DNA of 62,484 nt, taken from positions 26,223-88,706 of the forward strand of contig PLME01000019.1 of NCBI GenBank assembly GCA_003142375.1. The letters are read 5' to 3'. This DNA comes from Dehalococcoidia bacterium. Lineage in GTDB: Bacteria; Chloroflexota; Dehalococcoidia; GIF9; UBA5629. Shown piece by piece: positions 27,090 to 39,154 of this stretch. Under the pieces are notes generated by a model. The model ran no database searches. It was not told where the DNA came from and was given only the letters and a program-made list of their open reading frames with translations. Both the position numbers and the translations under genes were made by a program. The first letter of the stretch is position 1, and each line of letters opens with the position of its first letter.

Positions 27090-30000
27090 ATGTCTGTTTC
27101 TGCAGCCAAAGAGAATCAATATCTACCCATAGTTAAGAGTAAAAACTACGCCCGTCTGCCTCAGGTGCTTGAGATACCCAACCTTATTCAGGTTCAGTTG
27201 GACTCATTCAGGTGGTTTATGGAGGAGGGGATCAAGGACCTGCTGCAGGAAGTATCGCCCATTAAAGACTTTACCGGCGGTAAAATGGAACTTTCCTTTA
27301 CGGGATACGAGTTCCGTCCTCCTACTTACGATGTGCCCGAGTGCCGCCAGAGGGACATGACTTACCAGTCCAATCTTTATGTGCGTGCCAGTCTATTAAT
27401 AAAGGAAACAGGCGAGATTAAGGAGCAGGAGGTCTTTCTGGGTGAGATCCCCTTGATGACGGAGAATGGTACCTTCATCATCAGCGGCGCTGAGAGGGTG
27501 GTGGTGAACCAGTTGATTCGCTCGCCAGGTGTGTACTTTACTACAACCGTTGAAGAGAGCGGACGCCGACTGTGTTATGCCAAACTGATACCGGAACACG
27601 GCGCCTGGCTTGAATTTGAGACATCCGGTAAAGACGTAATCTGGGCCAAGATTGACGGCAGAAGGAAAATTGCCGTCACCACTTTGCTGCGCGCTATAAG
27701 TGGCGAGGGTGATCCGGAAGATGCTTTAGACTGTGAAACGGATGAAAAGATTTTGGACCTTTTTAAAGATGACGATGATAACCCTGACCACAAATATATT
27801 CAGGCGACCGTAGATAAAGAGCCGGAATCGATAAGGACGAAAAAAGAATCGCTGATCGATATCTACAAAAAGCTTCGCCCGGGCGAGCCGCCTGACGGTG
27901 AGAGCGCCAAAAGCCTCATCATCAATATGTTCTTCCACCCGCGCCGCTATGACCTGGGACGCATCGGGAGATTCAAGCTGAATAAACGGTTGGAGTATGA
28001 AGAGCGTGGCTATCATGTGACTTCGCGTGCGCTCAAGCCGCGCGACATGGTGGAAATAATCCGCAAGATCATACAGATAAACAATGAAAGGGTGCAACAG
28101 GACGATATCGATCATCTGGGCAATCGCAGGGTGAGAACTACCGGCCATTTGATTCAGAACCAGTTCAGGGTTGGCCTCATCCGCCTGGAGAGGACCATCA
28201 AAGAGCGCATGAGCTTGCAGAGCGATGATCCTACGCCCGCCAACCTCATTAACAACAGGCCTATTATAGCTTCCATGAGGGAATTCTTCGGCGGTTCACA
28301 GCTGTCACAGTTCATGGACCAGACCAACCCCCTGGCGGAATTAACTCACAAGCGCAGGTTATCGGCCATGGGCCCCGGCGGTTTATCCCGTGAACGCGCC
28401 GGCTTCGACGTGCGCGATGTGCACCATTCCCACTACGGCAAGATTTGTCCCATCGAGACTCCCGAAGGTCCCAACATCGGCCTTATCGGTTCACTTGCTA
28501 CTTATGCCAGAATCGACACGCTGGGCTTTATCGAGACGCCTTACCGCAAGGTCTATAACGAGTTGGATAATAATTCGAAAAAGCTGGTAGGCAGAATTCT
28601 CAAGCAGGATGTAAACGACAGCAAAAAGAAAAATGTCGGCCGTGGAGGGGCCCTTGTGGATGAAGCTCTTGCCAAGAAGCTGGCGGCATTAGGCAAGACC
28701 AAGATTAAGATTATCCCTTACGTGTCGGGCGAGATCGAATATTTCACCGCTGACAAAGAAACCAATAAATGTATAGCGCAGGCCAATGCGCCGCTAAATA
28801 TGCGCGACGAGTTCATCGAAGAACGAATCGGCGCTATCCGCAGTGGAAAGTACGTGATGGAACCGCCCGAGAAAATCGACTATATGGATGTTTCACCCAA
28901 GCAGGTTTTCAGCGTAACTACGGCGCTCATACCTTTCCTGGAGCACGATGATGCCAACCGTGCCCTGATGGGTTCGAACATGCAGAGGCAGGGTGTTCCT
29001 CTGATCAGACCCGAGGCTCCCCTTATTGGAACCGGCATGGAAAGCGAAGTGGCTAAGTACAGCGGCCAGGTTGTCTACGCCCGGGAAGGTGGCGAAGTTG
29101 TGGCCGTCGACAGCCGGAAGATCGTTATTAAAAGCGATGGTAGAAAACATGAGTACCCGCTGACCAAGTTCTACCGGACCAACCAGGGCACCTGTATTAA
29201 CCAGCATCCCATAGTCAAGCACGGGGATGTTATTAAGCAGGGGCAGGTCATTGCGGATGGGGCAGCTACGCAGGAAGGCGAGCTTGCACTGGGGCAGAAT
29301 GTACTCTGTGCATTCATGACCTGGCGCGGATATAACTTTGAAGACGCCATCATTATCAGCGAAAGGCTGGTCAAGATGGATAAATTCACTTCCATCCACA
29401 TTGAAAAATATGAAGTCGAAGCACGTGAAACCAAGCTGGGCAAAGAGGAGATTACCAAGGATATACCCAATGTGGGAGAGGAAAGCCTGAGGGATCTCGA
29501 TGAAGAAGGTGTGGTCAGGGTTGGCGCCGAGGTAGGCCCGGGCGACATACTCGTCGGCAAAATTACGCCCAAAGGTGAGACCGAGCTGACGGCGGAAGAG
29601 AAACTACTGAGGGCTATATTTGGCGAGAAGGCCAGGGAAGTTAAAGATACTTCCTTGAGGGTCCCACATGGAGAGGGCGGCAAGGTAATCGAAGTCAAAG
29701 AATTTTCAGGTGATAACCATGCTGACTTACCGGCCAATGTAATTAAGCTGGTGCGCGTATGGATTGCCCAGCGCCGCAAGATATCGGTGGGAGATAAGAT
29801 GGCAGGACGCCACGGGAACAAGGGCGTCATATCCATTATTCTTCCTGAAGAAGATATGCCCTTCCTGCCCGACGGCAGACCGGTTGACATCGTACTTAAT
29901 CCCATCGGCGTGCCTTCACGTATGAACATAGGCCAGATACTTGAAACTCATCTTGGCCTGGCTGCCGACATTTTCGGCGAGAAAGTTATCAACCCTATTT

Positions 30001-30812
30001 TTGACGGCGCTGATAATCTGGCTATCGAAGACCAGTTGGGCAAGGCATGGATCGTGCAGAAGTGCCGTGAAGAGGGCGTAATCAATCAGGATCGCCTGGA
30101 TGCCCAAGGCATGGCCGATGTTAAGAAATGGCTGGGCGAACATGTGTTTAATGCCGACAAAGTCCTGGATAAGAGCGGCAAATATCGCGGCGAAGCCAGA
30201 AGGGCCAGTCTTATTCTGTGGCTTGAACTGGAAAAAGGCGTTGGGATGCCGACCGTAGACAGGAACATCAGCAATGAGGACCTGGATGAGCTGGTTGAGA
30301 AAGTTTATCTGGAGAAAAAACTGGTGCCTCCCACTTTCGGCAAAATTCAGCTTCGCGATGGAAAGACCGGCGACCTTTTCGATCAGCCTATAACCGTGGG
30401 CGTTATCTACATGATGAAACTCATACATCTTGTGGATGACAAGGTGCATGCCAGGTCGACCGGACCTTACTCGTTGATTACGCAGCAGCCCTTGGGTGGT
30501 AAAGCCCAGTTTGGCGGACAGCGCTTCGGCGAGATGGAAGTATGGGCGCTTGAGGCTTACGGCGCTAGCCATACCTTGCAAGAGCTTCTGACGGTCAAGT
30601 CGGACGATGTTCAGGGCAGGGCCAAGGCCTATGAGGCGTTGGTCAAGGGAGAAGACGTGCTGCAGCCTGGCGTACCCGAATCGTTCAAGGTTCTGTTCAT
30701 GGAATTGCGCAGTCTGGGGCTGGCTGTTGAGCTACTGAACGAAGAAGACCAGAGTATACAGCTCTTCGAAGATAAGAAGAAAATGATTAACATACCCAAA
30801 GCTTTAAGATAG
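27090..30812 (+). CDS. rpoB: RNA polymerase subunit beta
   Basis: 1240 residues. Conserved blocks are in order: protrusion ([14 protein letters not shown]), [32 protein letters not shown], the rifampicin region [67 protein letters not shown] and the C-terminal [25 protein letters not shown] start at ATG 27090, with GGAG 5 nt upstream; an in-frame TTG at 27063 has no such site. The rif region keeps the residues of sensitive enzymes. rplJ-rplL are not upstream, so rpoBC has its own promoter. Confidence 0.98.
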   Translation: MSVSAAKENQYLPIVKSKNYARLPQVLEIPNLIQVQLDSFRWFMEEGIKDLLQEVSPIKDFTGGKMELSFTGYEFRPPTYDVPECRQRDMTYQSNLYVRASLLIKETGEIKEQEVFLGEIPLMTENGTFIISGAERVVVNQLIRSPGVYFTTTVEESGRRLCYAKLIPEHGAWLEFETSGKDVIWAKIDGRRKIAVTTLLRAISGEGDPEDALDCETDEKILDLFKDDDDNPDHKYIQATVDKEPESIRTKKESLIDIYKKLRPGEPPDGESAKSLIINMFFHPRRYDLGRIGRFKLNKRLEYEERGYHVTSRALKPRDMVEIIRKIIQINNERVQQDDIDHLGNRRVRTTGHLIQNQFRVGLIRLERTIKERMSLQSDDPTPANLINNRPIIASMREFFGGSQLSQFMDQTNPLAELTHKRRLSAMGPGGLSRERAGFDVRDVHHSHYGKICPIETPEGPNIGLIGSLATYARIDTLGFIETPYRKVYNELDNNSKKLVGRILKQDVNDSKKKNVGRGGALVDEALAKKLAALGKTKIKIIPYVSGEIEYFTADKETNKCIAQANAPLNMRDEFIEERIGAIRSGKYVMEPPEKIDYMDVSPKQVFSVTTALIPFLEHDDANRALMGSNMQRQGVPLIRPEAPLIGTGMESEVAKYSGQVVYAREGGEVVAVDSRKIVIKSDGRKHEYPLTKFYRTNQGTCINQHPIVKHGDVIKQGQVIADGAATQEGELALGQNVLCAFMTWRGYNFEDAIIISERLVKMDKFTSIHIEKYEVEARETKLGKEEITKDIPNVGEESLRDLDEEGVVRVGAEVGPGDILVGKITPKGETELTAEEKLLRAIFGEKAREVKDTSLRVPHGEGGKVIEVKEFSGDNHADLPANVIKLVRVWIAQRRKISVGDKMAGRHGNKGVISIILPEEDMPFLPDGRPVDIVLNPIGVPSRMNIGQILETHLGLAADIFGEKVINPIFDGADNLAIEDQLGKAWIVQKCREEGVINQDRLDAQGMADVKKWLGEHVFNADKVLDKSGKYRGEARRASLILWLELEKGVGMPTVDRNISNEDLDELVEKVYLEKKLVPPTFGKIQLRDGKTGDLFDQPITVGVIYMMKLIHLVDDKVHARSTGPYSLITQQPLGGKAQFGGQRFGEMEVWALEAYGASHTLQELLTVKSDDVQGRAKAYEALVKGEDVLQPGVPESFKVLFMELRSLGLAVELLNEEDQSIQLFEDKKKMINIPKALR

Positions 30813-30821
30813 GGGTAAAAA

Positions 30822-33800
30822 GTGTTTGAAATAAACGATTTTAATGCAATCCGCATATCGCTGGCATCTCCCACACAGATTGAGGAATGGTCTTATGGCG
30901 AAGTGACCGAGCCCGAGACCATAAATTACAGGACCCTTAAGCCGGAGAAAGACGGGCTGTTCTGCGAGAGAATATTTGGACCCGTTAAAAACTACGAATG
31001 CTATTGCGGCAAGTATAAAAAGATTCGTTATCGAGGCGTGACCTGCGAAAGATGCGGCGTTACGGTGGAGCATTCAAAAGTTCGCCGCGAGCGCATGGGG
31101 CACATTACTCTGGCGGCGCCGGTGGCGCATATATGGTTTGCCAAGGGTGTTCCCAGCAGGCTGGCTCTATTGCTGGATATTTCCCCGCGCAACCTGGAAC
31201 GCGTGCTTTATTTTGCACAGTATGTGATAGTCTCTGTCAATCCCGAGGCCTGCAAAGAGAGGTTGGAGGAATACCAGGTCAACAAAAAACAGGAGCTTTT
31301 GAAGGCTCTGGGCGAGGTTGAGGCTGCTGCCCCCACAGGCAAAGCTGATTCAGAGAAAAACGCCGACAAAAAGCGCGATTTGGAAGAGAAACTGGGTGAT
31401 CTTGAAAGCGATAACAAAGTCGACCTTTCCGAAATCGCTAAGCTGCCGCTGCAGGTCCTGAGTGAGAGCGAGTATCAGCATTACAAGGAAAAGTACGGCG
31501 ATGCTTTCGAGGTAGGGATGGGTGCCGAAGCCGTGCTGAATATCCTTAAGTCCATGAATCTTGAAGACTTAAGGCAGAAGCTGGTAAAGGATATCAGGTC
31601 CAGCGAGGGCCAGAAGCATAAGAAGTTAAGCAAACGGCTGCGCATTGTAGAGGCATTCTGGCGCAGCGGCAATAAGCCTGAGTGGATGGTGTTCACAGTT
31701 CTGCCGGTCTTACCGCCCGAGCTGCGCCCCATCGTTCAGCTTGATGGTGGAAGGTTTGCCACCAGCGACCTTAACGATCTTTACCGAAGGGTCATCAATC
31801 GCAACAACCGCTTAAAGAAATTGATGGAACTGGGAGCGCCCGAGATTATTGTTCGCAACGAGAAAAGGATGCTTCAGGAAGCTGTTGATGCCCTGATCGA
31901 TAACGGCAGGAGGGGCAGGCTGCCCAGCGCTGCCAGCACACATAAGCTCAAGTCTCTGTCCGATATGCTGCGCGGTAAGCAAGGCCGCTTCCGTCAGAAC
32001 CTGCTGGGTAAGCGCGTGGACTACAGCGGACGTTCCGTTATCGTGGTAGGACCGGAATTAAAGCTGCATCAGTGCGGTTTGCCCAAGCATATGGCGCTTG
32101 AGCTTTTCAAGCCCTTCGTAATGCGTAGATTGATAGAGCAGGGCTTTGCCCACAATATAAAGAGCGCCCGCAGACAGGTCGAGCGTGCCAGGTTAGAGGT
32201 CTGGGATATACTGGCGGAAGTGATCAAAGAGCGCCCTGTTATGCTGAATCGCGCCCCCACCCTTCACAGGCTCAGTATCCAGGCCTTTGAGCCGATACTG
32301 ATTGAAGGTAGCGCAATACAGCTTCATCCACTGGTCTGCTCGGCTTTCAATGCCGACTTCGATGGCGACCAGATGGCCGTTCATGTGCCACTTTCCCGTT
32401 CGGCTGTACGTGAAGCGCGTGAGCAGATGCTCAGTGTACACAATATGTTGCTACCGAGCTCCGGCGAGCCGGTCATGACTCCCACCCTTGATATGGTGCT
32501 CGGTTGTTATTACCTGACCAATATGAAGCCTATTACAGACGGGACGCCCAAAATGTTTGGAAACCCTTCCGAAGCCGTCCTTGCCTATGAAATGTTCAAT
32601 ATAACCGGCGACAGCACGTACCCTTCGTTACATGAAGAGGTCAAGGTGCGCATAAAGGGTACTGAAATAAAAGAAGAGCAGCCCCTGACGGAAGAAGTTG
32701 CTGAAGTTACGGAAGATGCCGAAACTCCGGCCGCCCCGGAAGCGGTAGAAACCCCGGAAGACATCGAACAGGAAGAGGAATTACGTATGGCTGGTCCGGA
32801 GAGCCGGATGATAAATACCAGCGTCGGCCGCATAATCTTTAACAGGATTGTACCCAGCGATTTACGCCAGCACGAACCTTACAACGGATTTTGCAATTTT
32901 GCCACCAGCAAGGGCGATCTGCGCAGGCTGGTATCTGAGTGCTTCCGCTGGTGTGGCCGTGAAAAAACCGTACGCATGCTTGACGAGCTCAAACGCATCG
33001 GCTTCGAATATACTACCAAATCAGGCACCACCATCTCGGCCAGGGATATTGAAGTACCCAAGAGCAAACCCAAGATCATTGCTAAGGGCGACGAGGATAT
33101 AGCCATACTTCAGAACCAGTTTAACAGGGGCCTGATCACTGACGAAGAGTACGAGACGCAGGCCATAGATGTATGGACTAAGGCGACTAACGACATTGAA
33201 AACGAGATAAAGAGATCGCTGGACAGGTACGGCGGCGTTTACATGATGGCCTTTTCGGGCGCCAAAGGTAATATTTCCCAGATCAGGCAGATGGCCGGCA
33301 TGCGCGGCTTGATGACTGACCCTTCGGGACGTATCATACCGTTCCCCATCAAAGCAAGTTTCCGTGAAGGCCTCTCGGTCATGGAATATTTCATGTCGAC
33401 CCACGGGGCACGCAAAGGTCTGGCAGATACGGCCTTAAGGACGTCCGATGCAGGTTACCTTACCAGGCGACTGATCGACGTGGCCCAGGAACTGATCGTT
33501 CTGGAAGAGGACTGTGGCTATTCAGGTGACGGCCTTGAATTCTCGGGCATAGTAAACGAGAAAGAAAAAGGTTTGCTGCCGGCTTTTGAAGAACGTATGA
33601 AGGGCCGCCTGGCGGCTAAAGATATAGTCGATCCTCAGACGGGTGAAATCATCGTTGCCCGCGACGAGACGATCGACGAGGAAAAACTTAAGCTGATCCT
33701 TCAGGCGCAGCTCAAGACTGTCAATGTCAGGTCGCCGCTCATCTGCAATTCCAAGCGGGGCGTCTGTCGGTATTGCTACGGACGTGACCTTTCAACGACG

Positions 33801-34958
33801 GAGATGGTCAAGATCGGGACCGCCGTAGGTATTATCGCAGCCCAGAGCATCGGTGAACCCGGTACTCAGCTTACGCTGCGCACATTCCACACCGGTGGTG
33901 TGGTGGGCGCAGATATCACTACGGGTCTGCCCCGCGTCGAAGAGCTTTTCGAAGCCAGGGTGCCTAAGGGCAAGGCTGTCCTAACCGAAATCGACGGAAC
34001 GGTAAATATGAACGAGGTGGTCGAGAACGGTAGTTTGCAGAGGCGTGAGATAACCATTACCCATGTTGAAGCTTACCCCATAGAGCACGAGATTCCGCCC
34101 GGATATAAAGTAGTCGCTGAGAACAATATGCCTGTCAGGCGTGGCGATGTCCTTGCCCAGCCGGGCAAGGCCGTTATTAAAGGCGATGACGTGGAAAGCC
34201 ACCCGCTGGTCGCCCGTGTGGACGGCATGGTCAGGGTGGAAACGGGTAAGGTCATCATAACCTACGAAGACAAAGACGAGCGCAAATACGAAGTGCCGGC
34301 TACCAGCCATGTTCTGGTCAGACAGGGAGACTACGTAAGGGCCGGGGACAAGCTGGTTGAAGGCGTAAAAGACCCGCAGGATATCCTGCATATCAACGGA
34401 CGCAACGATGTACAGCGCTATCTGATAGACGAGGTACAGAAGGTATACCGCTCGCAGGGTGTGAGCATTAACGACAAGCATATTGAGACGATCGTCAGAC
34501 AGATGCTCCGCCGCGTGAGGGTGGAGTTCTCGGGCGATACCGACCTGCTGATCGGCGATCTGGTCGACCGGCTCGACTTTGAAAATATCAATGCCAAGAT
34601 GGAAGCTGAGGGCGGTGACCAGGCTGTGGCACGTCCCGTGCTGCTGGGCATCACCCGCGCTTCGCTCAATACCGATAGCTGGCTGGCTGCGGCTTCCTTC
34701 CAGGAAACCACCAGGGTGCTGGCCGAAGCAGCCATCTGGGGCAAGACAGATAGGCTGCACGGTCTCAAGGAGAACGTGATTATCGGCAAGCTGATACCCT
34801 CCACCATTACCCTTACGCAGAGATTGGGCAAGCCGTCCAACTTGTTGCTAGATGATGGCCCCATCGTCTTTTCGGAGCCGGTGGAGAATCTGCTGGAAGT
34901 TACCGAGAGCCCGGTTGCCGTTGAAGATGTCCCTGATGTCAATGGTGAACAAGAGTAG
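30822..34958 (+). CDS. rpoC: RNA polymerase subunit beta'
   Basis: 1378 residues starting at GTG with AGGGG upstream, 9 nt after rpoB. The zinc ribbon [20 protein letters not shown] is near 66-85; the catalytic Mg loop NADFDGD is at 510-516; the trigger-loop region [22 protein letters not shown] is intact. Two inserts stand out: a charged stretch near residues 165-200, and a disordered acidic stretch at 618-653 with about 16 Asp/Glu, placed just before [12 protein letters not shown]. Both are in regions that vary between phyla. A strong terminator follows. Confidence 0.98.
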   Translation: MFEINDFNAIRISLASPTQIEEWSYGEVTEPETINYRTLKPEKDGLFCERIFGPVKNYECYCGKYKKIRYRGVTCERCGVTVEHSKVRRERMGHITLAAPVAHIWFAKGVPSRLALLLDISPRNLERVLYFAQYVIVSVNPEACKERLEEYQVNKKQELLKALGEVEAAAPTGKADSEKNADKKRDLEEKLGDLESDNKVDLSEIAKLPLQVLSESEYQHYKEKYGDAFEVGMGAEAVLNILKSMNLEDLRQKLVKDIRSSEGQKHKKLSKRLRIVEAFWRSGNKPEWMVFTVLPVLPPELRPIVQLDGGRFATSDLNDLYRRVINRNNRLKKLMELGAPEIIVRNEKRMLQEAVDALIDNGRRGRLPSAASTHKLKSLSDMLRGKQGRFRQNLLGKRVDYSGRSVIVVGPELKLHQCGLPKHMALELFKPFVMRRLIEQGFAHNIKSARRQVERARLEVWDILAEVIKERPVMLNRAPTLHRLSIQAFEPILIEGSAIQLHPLVCSAFNADFDGDQMAVHVPLSRSAVREAREQMLSVHNMLLPSSGEPVMTPTLDMVLGCYYLTNMKPITDGTPKMFGNPSEAVLAYEMFNITGDSTYPSLHEEVKVRIKGTEIKEEQPLTEEVAEVTEDAETPAAPEAVETPEDIEQEEELRMAGPESRMINTSVGRIIFNRIVPSDLRQHEPYNGFCNFATSKGDLRRLVSECFRWCGREKTVRMLDELKRIGFEYTTKSGTTISARDIEVPKSKPKIIAKGDEDIAILQNQFNRGLITDEEYETQAIDVWTKATNDIENEIKRSLDRYGGVYMMAFSGAKGNISQIRQMAGMRGLMTDPSGRIIPFPIKASFREGLSVMEYFMSTHGARKGLADTALRTSDAGYLTRRLIDVAQELIVLEEDCGYSGDGLEFSGIVNEKEKGLLPAFEERMKGRLAAKDIVDPQTGEIIVARDETIDEEKLKLILQAQLKTVNVRSPLICNSKRGVCRYCYGRDLSTTEMVKIGTAVGIIAAQSIGEPGTQLTLRTFHTGGVVGADITTGLPRVEELFEARVPKGKAVLTEIDGTVNMNEVVENGSLQRREITITHVEAYPIEHEIPPGYKVVAENNMPVRRGDVLAQPGKAVIKGDDVESHPLVARVDGMVRVETGKVIITYEDKDERKYEVPATSHVLVRQGDYVRAGDKLVEGVKDPQDILHINGRNDVQRYLIDEVQKVYRSQGVSINDKHIETIVRQMLRRVRVEFSGDTDLLIGDLVDRLDFENINAKMEAEGGDQAVARPVLLGITRASLNTDSWLAAASFQETTRVLAEAAIWGKTDRLHGLKENVIIGKLIPSTITLTQRLGKPSNLLLDDGPIVFSEPVENLLEVTESPVAVEDVPDVNGEQE

Positions 34959-34987
34959 CGGTCTTCAATAATAACTTCGTAACGATA

Positions 34988-35019
34988 GGGTCCCCGCCTC
35001 GGCGGGGACCCTTCATTTT
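34988..35019 (+). terminator. Intrinsic terminator after rpoC
   Basis: GGGTCCCCGCC pairs with GGCGGGGACCC around a 2-nt TC turn (effectively a small loop), followed by TTCATTTT. Confidence 0.85.
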
Positions 35020-35054
35020 GGAATCCGGTTTTTTCATCTGTGATAAAATCCCTG

Positions 35055-35063
35055 TGATATAAT
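35055..35063 (+). promoter_or_regulatory. Extended -10 promoter of ruvB
   Basis: TGATATAAT, an extended -10 with no clear -35. It implies a leader of about 15 nt before the ruvB ATG, which has no Shine-Dalgarno site. Confidence 0.5.
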
Positions 35064-35084
35064 GCTACTAACCTCCAATTAGAT

Positions 35085-36131
35085 ATGGCTGAAATGCAGG
35101 AAGAGGAATCATCAAGGATCGTCTCAGGCAAGCTGAGCCCCGAAGATAATTCGCTGGATGCCAACCTCAGGCCCAGAAAGCTCGCCGACTTTATCGGTCA
35201 GCAGAAGGTCAAGGACAACCTGGAGATCGGCATCAAGGCTGCTCAGAAGCGCGGCGAAGCCATCGACCATATACTGCTCTACGGACCACCCGGCCTGGGT
35301 AAAACCACCCTGGCCTTCATCATTGCCGGCGAGATGGGCGTCAATATCAAAGTAAGCTCCGGTCCTGCCATCGAGCGTCCGGGAGACCTTGCGGCCATCC
35401 TCACCAACTTGCAAAAAGGCGACGTACTTTTCATCGATGAGGTCCACCGCTTGAGCAGGATAGTCGAGGAGATACTCTACCCGGCCATGGAAGATTATGC
35501 TCTCGACATTATCCTTGGCAAGGGTCCCGGCTCCAGGAGCCTGCGATTAAATCTGCCCCGCTTCACCCTGATAGGTGCTACTACGCGCTATGCAGCCATG
35601 AGCTCTCCCTTGAGGGATCGCTTCGGCTCCGTACACCGGCTGGATTTTTACGATGTCGAATCTATAGCAGCCATTATCAAACGCTCCGCTGAGATATTGA
35701 AATTAAAGATCGACAAAGAGAGCATTGATCTGATCGCCTGCCGGGCCAGGGGCACGCCTCGCGTGGCCAACCGCCTGTTGAAACGTATCCGTGACTATGC
35801 GCAGGTCAAGGCCGATGGGGTGGTAGACAACAAGGTGACGCTCGAAGCTATGGGCAAGCTGGAAGTGGACCAACTGGGGTTGGATGAGATCGACCGCAAG
35901 GTCCTCAGGACGATCATTGAAAAATTCGACGGCGGTCCGGTTGGCCTGGATACCATAGCTGCATCCATCAGCGAAGAGTCCGATACCATCGAAGGCGTCT
36001 ATGAGCCTTATCTCCTCCAACTGGGGTTCCTGGAAAGGACCCCCAGGGGACGAATGGCCACGCGCCTGGCCTATGAACACCTTGGTATCGCCTATAAGAA
36101 AGGTGCTACCCCGCAGAGCAGCCTCTGGTAA
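35085..36131 (+). CDS. ruvB: Holliday junction helicase RuvB
   Basis: AAA+ motor that drives branch migration with RuvA. The 348-residue protein starts its core with [24 protein letters not shown], has Walker [10 protein letters not shown] at 67-75, Walker [11 protein letters not shown], the arginine-finger region [18 protein letters not shown], and the winged helix [23 protein letters not shown]. ruvA and ruvC are not adjacent. Confidence 0.98.
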   Translation: MAEMQEEESSRIVSGKLSPEDNSLDANLRPRKLADFIGQQKVKDNLEIGIKAAQKRGEAIDHILLYGPPGLGKTTLAFIIAGEMGVNIKVSSGPAIERPGDLAAILTNLQKGDVLFIDEVHRLSRIVEEILYPAMEDYALDIILGKGPGSRSLRLNLPRFTLIGATTRYAAMSSPLRDRFGSVHRLDFYDVESIAAIIKRSAEILKLKIDKESIDLIACRARGTPRVANRLLKRIRDYAQVKADGVVDNKVTLEAMGKLEVDQLGLDEIDRKVLRTIIEKFDGGPVGLDTIAASISEESDTIEGVYEPYLLQLGFLERTPRGRMATRLAYEHLGIAYKKGATPQSSLW

Positions 36132-36169
36132 CCTGCACGGGTGAACGCAAATACAGCTTGTTTTCCTAT

Positions 36170-36198
36170 TTGACAGAGCGTAAATCTTGTTATAAACT
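36170..36198 (+). promoter_or_regulatory. Promoter of the 5S rRNA gene
   Basis: TTGACA, 17 nt, TAAACT, predicting a start near 36205, about 7 nt before the mature 5' end. The isolated 5S gene therefore has its own promoter. Confidence 0.65.
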
Positions 36199-36211
36199 AT
36201 ATTCCATTAGT

Positions 36212-36331
36212 CCTCTGGTGGTCAGAGCGAGGCGGCACCACCCGTTCCCATCCCGAACACGGAAGTGAAACGCTTCAGCGCAGACGATACTGAGGGAGGG
36301 ATTCCTTGGGAAAATATGCCACTGCCAGAGG
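36212..36331 (+). rRNA. rrf: 5S ribosomal RNA, isolated copy
   Basis: About 120 nt. The ends pair (CCTCTGG with CCAGAGG, helix I). The diagnostic loop regions are present: CACCCGTTCCCATCCCGAACACGG for loops B and C, GAAGTGAAACGC, and GGGAGGGATTCCTTGGGAAAATA for the E-loop arm. No 16S, 23S or tRNA gene is near; it sits between ruvB and clpC. A T run follows directly. Confidence 0.93.
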
Positions 36332-36340
36332 CTTTTTTTA
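36322..36340 (+). terminator. Terminator of the 5S rRNA
   Basis: The 3' arm of helix I (CCAGAGG) is followed by CTTTTTTTATA, so the terminal helix of the RNA may itself act as terminator stem. Confidence 0.5.
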
Positions 36341-36393
36341 TACCCTTTTTCTGACATCTCCCTGTCCCTGATTCTATTTGAAGCTGTCACTCT

Positions 36394-36422
36394 TTGACTT
36401 CAAGTATGGTTCAACATATAAT
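36394..36422 (+). promoter_or_regulatory. Promoter of clpC
   Basis: TTGACT, 17 nt, TATAAT, predicted start near 36429. I saw no CIRCE element or CtsR box beside it, so heat-shock control of these types is not supported. Confidence 0.75.
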
Positions 36423-36477
36423 TCATATGAAAGAGTGAATGTACAGACCAATCTGATTACACTTTTTCGAGGTAACT

Positions 36478-38997
36478 ATGGCTAGTAGATTTGAGAAGTT
36501 TTCTGAGCGTGCACGCCGGGCGCTTACTCGTGCGCAGGAAGAGGCGCAACACTTCGGTCACAATTATATAGATACCGAGCATATATTACTCGGCCTTATC
36601 GCTGAAGAAGACAGCGTCGCCAGCCAGGTCCTCGCCAATCTGGGTGTAGCTGTGAGCAAAGTCAGGTCAGCGGTGGAGTTCATAGTAGGACGCGGCGGCC
36701 GGCCGAATACCAGCGAAGTGGGCCTCACGCCCAGGGCCAAGAAAGTTATTGAACTGGCTGTAGATGAAGCCAGACGGCTAAACCACAGCTATATAGGTAC
36801 AGAGCATCTTCTTCTGGGGCTCCTGAGGGAACGTGAGGGATCGGCGGCGGGCGTATTGGAGAGCCTGGGGGTGACCCTCGACCGTGTAATGGTCGAGGTC
36901 AACAAGCTGCTCAATACCGGCAGCGGCCAGGCCAGGGCCGTCACTAAGGAAGGGGCCAGGACGCCTATTCTCGATCAACTGGGTGTTGATCTGACCGGTC
37001 TGGCACGCAACGGCAAACTGGATAATATCGTCGGCAGGGAAAAAGAGTGCGAGCGCATCATCCAGATCCTTAGCCGTCGCACCAAAAATAACCCCGCTTT
37101 AATAGGCGAGCCGGGTGTCGGCAAATCAGCCATCGTGTCCAAGCTGGCCCAGCAGATCGTGACGGGGGATATACCGGAGCCTCTCAGAAACAAAAGGCTG
37201 GTGACCCTCGATATAGGATCGCTGGTGGCAGGCACTAAATACCGCGGTGAATTTGAAGAGCGGCTGAAGAAGGTGATCGACGAGATAAAAAGCGCAGGCA
37301 ACTGCATCGTATTTATAGATGAGCTGCATACCATAGTCGGCGCAGGTGCAGCCGAGGGCGCGGTGGATGCCTCCAACATTCTGAAGCCTTCACTGTCCAG
37401 GGGTGAGATCCAGTTCATCGGCGCCACTACCCTCGACGAGTACCGCAAATACATTGAAAAAGACGCCGGACTGGAAAGGCGCTTTCAACCCGTGATGGTA
37501 ACCGAACCAACGGTTGAACAGACCGTAGCCATCTTGAAGGGTATCAGGCACCATTATGAGGACTATCATAAGCTGATTATTAACGATGACGCCCTCCAGA
37601 CGGCGGCATCTATGGCAGCCCGCTACATCTCCGACCGTTTCCTGCCTGATAAGGCCATCGATATTATGGATGAGGCCTCCTCGCGTGTCAGGATCAAAAA
37701 GGGAGTTGTCCCCATCAGCATCGCCGAGGCTCAGAAAGCCCTGGAAAACCTGCGGCGTGACAAGGATAATGCCATTGCATCACAGCAATATGAGATGGCC
37801 GCCGAGCTTCGAGATAGGGAAGTCCAGCTCCAGAACAAGGTCAAGAGCATGGAGCAGGAATGGCAGGATACTAAGAAGAAGGAAACCCCGGTGGTGACCG
37901 AAGAGGATATCGCCGAGGTTGTCAGCATGTGGACCGGCATACCCAAGGACAGCCTTACCACGGATGAAAGAGAACGCCTGCTCAAGATGGAGAAGGCGGT
38001 ACATGAAGATATCGTCGGCCAGGATGAAGCGATCATAACCATCGCCCGGGCGGTACGACGTGCCAGGGCAGGCCTGAAGGATGCACGGCGTCCCATAGGC
38101 AGCTTCATTTTCCTGGGTCCGACCGGCGTCGGCAAGACGGCGCTGGTGAAAGCACTGGCTAAGTTCATGTTCAAGAGCGAAGATGCTATGGTCAGGCTGG
38201 ATATGTCCGAGTTTATGGAACAGCACAACGTCGCCCGGCTGGTGGGTGCTCCCCCGGGATATATCGGCTATGAAGAGGGAGGTCAGCTTACCGAAGCCGT
38301 AAGGCGCACACCCTATTGCGTGATCCTGCTGGACGAGATTGAGAAGGCGCATAAGAACGTGTTCGATATCCTGCTCCAGATCATGGATGATGGTCACCTT
38401 ACGGACGCCAAAGGCCGCAGGGTCGACTTCCGCAATACCATAGTAGTTATGACGTCCAACGTGGGCGCCGATGAGATCAAGAAGAATAAAGGGCTGGGCT
38501 TCAACGTTAACGCCGATGAAATAAAAACACGACAGGGTGCCTACGAGAAGATGAAAGACATCGTAATGCGCGAGATGAAGAATAAGTTCAGGCCTGAGTT
38601 CCTGAACCGTATAGATGCTTCTGTGGTCTTCCACGCCCTCACCAAGGAGCATATCCGCCAGATCGTCGACCTCATGCTGCGTGAGGCAGTGGCCTCTATG
38701 GGAGAGAAGAAGATCACGTTGGAGGTCTCCGAAGCCGCCAGGGATTTCCTGGGCGAAAAGGGATACGATCCTGAGTATGGCGCACGTCCGCTGCGCCGCG
38801 TGATTCAACAGGAAGTGGAAGATAAGCTTTCCGAGAACGTGCTGCGAGGCGAATATGAGACCGGCTCCAAAGTGCTGGTGGACTATGACGGCACGCAGAT
38901 AGTCATTCATAAGCTTGAAATAGCCGTTCTGCTGAGCGGCGAGAGCAAGCTATTGCCCGGCGAAAGCAACCATTTGCTCAGCGACAGCAATCCTTAA
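36478..38997 (+). CDS. clpC: ATP-dependent Clp protease ATPase subunit ClpC
   Basis: Class I Hsp100 unfoldase that feeds ClpP; 839 residues. The double Clp-N repeat (FSERARRALTRAQEEAQHFGHNYIDTEHILLGL; RAKKVIELAVDEARRLNHSYIGTEHLLLGLL) covers 1-145. AAA1 has GEPGVGKS at 210-217; the M-domain with a UVR-like helix (QYEMAAELRDREVQLQNKV) lies near 440; AAA2 has GPTGVGKT at 547-554; the ClpP loop region GLGFN follows near 680. The C-terminus has a short repeat (LLSGESK, LLPGESN, LLSDSN) not typical of the family. GAGG precedes the ATG. No mcsA/mcsB or ctsR adjoin it. Confidence 0.97.
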   Translation: MASRFEKFSERARRALTRAQEEAQHFGHNYIDTEHILLGLIAEEDSVASQVLANLGVAVSKVRSAVEFIVGRGGRPNTSEVGLTPRAKKVIELAVDEARRLNHSYIGTEHLLLGLLREREGSAAGVLESLGVTLDRVMVEVNKLLNTGSGQARAVTKEGARTPILDQLGVDLTGLARNGKLDNIVGREKECERIIQILSRRTKNNPALIGEPGVGKSAIVSKLAQQIVTGDIPEPLRNKRLVTLDIGSLVAGTKYRGEFEERLKKVIDEIKSAGNCIVFIDELHTIVGAGAAEGAVDASNILKPSLSRGEIQFIGATTLDEYRKYIEKDAGLERRFQPVMVTEPTVEQTVAILKGIRHHYEDYHKLIINDDALQTAASMAARYISDRFLPDKAIDIMDEASSRVRIKKGVVPISIAEAQKALENLRRDKDNAIASQQYEMAAELRDREVQLQNKVKSMEQEWQDTKKKETPVVTEEDIAEVVSMWTGIPKDSLTTDERERLLKMEKAVHEDIVGQDEAIITIARAVRRARAGLKDARRPIGSFIFLGPTGVGKTALVKALAKFMFKSEDAMVRLDMSEFMEQHNVARLVGAPPGYIGYEEGGQLTEAVRRTPYCVILLDEIEKAHKNVFDILLQIMDDGHLTDAKGRRVDFRNTIVVMTSNVGADEIKKNKGLGFNVNADEIKTRQGAYEKMKDIVMREMKNKFRPEFLNRIDASVVFHALTKEHIRQIVDLMLREAVASMGEKKITLEVSEAARDFLGEKGYDPEYGARPLRRVIQQEVEDKLSENVLRGEYETGSKVLVDYDGTQIVIHKLEIAVLLSGESKLLPGESNHLLSDSNP

Positions 38998-39024
38998 ATA
39001 GATCCGGGTAACGGTTAGGATTAA

Positions 39025-39074
39025 AAGGGGCGGGGCCAGTTTAACAAGCTGCAGCCCCACCCCTTATTTTTTAC
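39025..39074 (+). terminator. Intrinsic terminator after clpC
   Basis: AAGGGG-C-GGGGC pairs with GCCCC-A-CCCCTT across a 17-nt loop, with one mismatch, followed by ATTTTTT. Confidence 0.75.
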
Positions 39075-39154
39075 TCCTATATGCGGTCAGGGCAAATTGC
39101 GACTATTTTTGTTATTATTGGCTGACTTAGTGTCCGCAAGTGTTATAGAAGAAA

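Noticed and set aside
36340..36477. CIRCE or CtsR operator before clpC
   Set aside because: No TTAGCACTC-N9-GAGTGCTAA or GGTCAAA repeats are present.
37780..38910. A 376-codon open frame opposite clpC
   Set aside because: Antisense shadow of the second AAA+ domain; composition rich in His and Phe without motifs.
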